A DNA stretch of 7,928 nt from Scatosoma sp045128175 (lineage in GTDB: Bacteria; Bacillota; Clostridia; Christensenellales; Borkfalkiaceae), in the NCBI GenBank assembly GCA_045128175.1, contig JBGVRF010000064.1:1-7928 (forward strand). The letters are read 5' to 3'. Under the pieces are notes generated by a model, which did no database searches, was not told the origin of the DNA, and was given only the letters and a program-made list of their open reading frames with translations. How positions within the stretch are numbered: position 1 is the first letter of the stretch; every line of letters starts with the position of its first letter. Positions 6,982-7,928 of this stretch are shown one piece after another. The position numbers and the translations under genes were made by a program.

Positions 6982-7928
6982 ATGGGTAACGAAAAAAACA
7001 CAGAAAAAATGAAAGCGCTTGACGCCGTTCTATTACAGATCGAAAAGCAGTACGGCAAAGGCTCGATCATGCGTCTTGGCGACGAGGCTGGAAAGACTGA
7101 AATCGAAGTGATCCCTTCGGGCTGTTTGACACTTGATTTGGCGTTAGGAATCGGCGGTTTTCCGCGTGGCAGGATCATTGAAATCTACGGCCCGGAATCT
7201 TCCGGTAAAACAACGGTTGCGTTACACGCAATCGCGGAAGCACAGAAGATGGGCGGCGTTGCCGCATTCATTGACGCAGAACATGCGCTCGATCCCGTCT
7301 ATGCGAAGAAATTGGGGGTAAATCTCGACGATCTTTACGTTTCTCAGCCTGACACGGGGGAACAGGCTCTTGATATCACCGACGCTCTGGTGAGAAGCTC
7401 TGCGGTCGATATTATTGTTATCGACTCGGTTGCGGCACTTACGCCTAAGGCGGAAATCGAGGGGGATATGGGCGACACACACGTAGGTTTGCAGGCTCGT
7501 CTGATGTCGCAGGCGCTTCGTAAATTAACAGCAATCGTTAACAAATCGAAGACGTGTGTCATTTTTATTAACCAGCTTCGTGAAAAAGTAGGAATTATGT
7601 TCGGTAACCCCGAAACAACGCCCGGCGGTAAAGCTTTGAAATTCTATGCAAGTATGCGTCTGGATATCCGAAAGATGGATACGCTGAAAGATTCGGAAGG
7701 AGCAATGGGTAATAGAACAAAAGCGAAGGTCGTGAAAAATAAGCTCGCGCCTCCCTTCAAACAGGCAGAATTCGATATCGTGTTCGGAGAAGGCATATCT
7801 CAAGAAGGTTGTATTATCGATATGGGCGTGCAATACGATATTATCGCAAAAAGCGGTTCCTTTTTCAGTTACAATGGCAGTAAGATCGCACAGGGGCGAG
7901 AAAAATTGCGTATGTATCTGAAAGAAAA
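6982..7928 (+). CDS. recA: Recombinase RecA (partial, 3' end outside window)
   Basis: RecA forms ATP-dependent filaments on single-stranded DNA, catalyses homologous strand exchange, and triggers self-cleavage of LexA in the SOS response. The frame starts at ATG 6982 with AGGAG (6969-6973) 8 nt upstream, and stays open to the window edge for 315 complete codons; RecA is typically 340-355 aa, so about 25-40 residues are missing. Visible landmarks are the N-terminal IEKQYGKGSIMRLGD, Walker A GPESSGKT (70-77, Lys76), the FIDAEHALDP segment, Walker B DIIVIDSV (Asp148), the loop L1 region around EGDMGDTHVGLQAR, and the loop L2 region INQLREKVGIMFGNPETT followed by PGGKALKFYAS. The frame ends at GREKLRMYLKE, the usual start of the C-terminal region. 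All motifs match canonical RecA with a +4 offset from E. coli numbering. It lies 30 bp after cinA, so read-through from the ftsK operon is likely, perhaps with a second promoter over the cinA stop. Confidence 0.98.
   Translation, partial: MGNEKNTEKMKALDAVLLQIEKQYGKGSIMRLGDEAGKTEIEVIPSGCLTLDLALGIGGFPRGRIIEIYGPESSGKTTVALHAIAEAQKMGGVAAFIDAEHALDPVYAKKLGVNLDDLYVSQPDTGEQALDITDALVRSSAVDIIVIDSVAALTPKAEIEGDMGDTHVGLQARLMSQALRKLTAIVNKSKTCVIFINQLREKVGIMFGNPETTPGGKALKFYASMRLDIRKMDTLKDSEGAMGNRTKAKVVKNKLAPPFKQAEFDIVFGEGISQEGCIIDMGVQYDIIAKSGSFFSYNGSKIAQGREKLRMYLKE

Noticed and set aside
1..7928. Mobile elements, CRISPR arrays, tRNA/rRNA genes, riboswitches or a defence or novel gene system
   Set aside because: All but about 280 bp is accounted for by known core genes, and no direct-repeat array, transposase, integrase or structured RNA signature was seen by eye.

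Overview
This window is a single-strand run of core housekeeping genes, all on the + strand: the 3' end of murC, then ftsK, rimO, pgsA, cinA and the first ~315 codons of recA. The order ftsK(spoIIIE)-rimO-pgsA-cinA-recA is a familiar chromosomal cluster in Bacillota, especially Clostridia. AGGAGG-type ribosome sites, a TTG start, a textbook housekeeping-sigma promoter and moderate GC (by eye, mid-40s %) also fit an anaerobic Clostridia-like bacterium. An uncultured gut lineage is possible, but the exact taxon is inference only.

Layout. 1-292: C-terminal part of MurC (peptidoglycan precursor ligase), cut by the window edge. 293-433: AT-rich gap, the longest gene-free stretch (141 bp), holding a probable murC terminator followed immediately by a strong extended -10 promoter. 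434-3802: an unusually long FtsK/SpoIIIE-type DNA translocase (1122 aa) starting at TTG. 3867-5204: RimO (ribosomal protein S12 methylthiotransferase). 5201-5800: PgsA (phosphatidylglycerophosphate synthase), overlapping rimO by ATGA. 5848-6951: a shortened CinA whose N-terminal domain has lost its hallmark motifs while its C-terminal deamidase domain is intact. 6982-7928: RecA, running off the right edge.

From 434 onward the genes are separated by -4 to +64 bp with no convincing terminator between them, so they probably form one operon driven by the promoter at 377-405. A second candidate promoter overlaps the cinA stop codon and could give recA its own transcription. The operon joins chromosome segregation (FtsK), recombination and repair (RecA), envelope phospholipid synthesis (PgsA), ribosome modification (RimO) and pyridine nucleotide salvage (CinA). 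The proteins do not form one pathway; their linkage is a conserved gene order.

I found no mobile element, CRISPR array, tRNA/rRNA or evidently new system. The points worth a second look are the degenerate CinA N-domain, the long FtsK linker, the compact terminator-promoter region with an A9 tract inside the promoter spacer, and the possible internal recA promoter.
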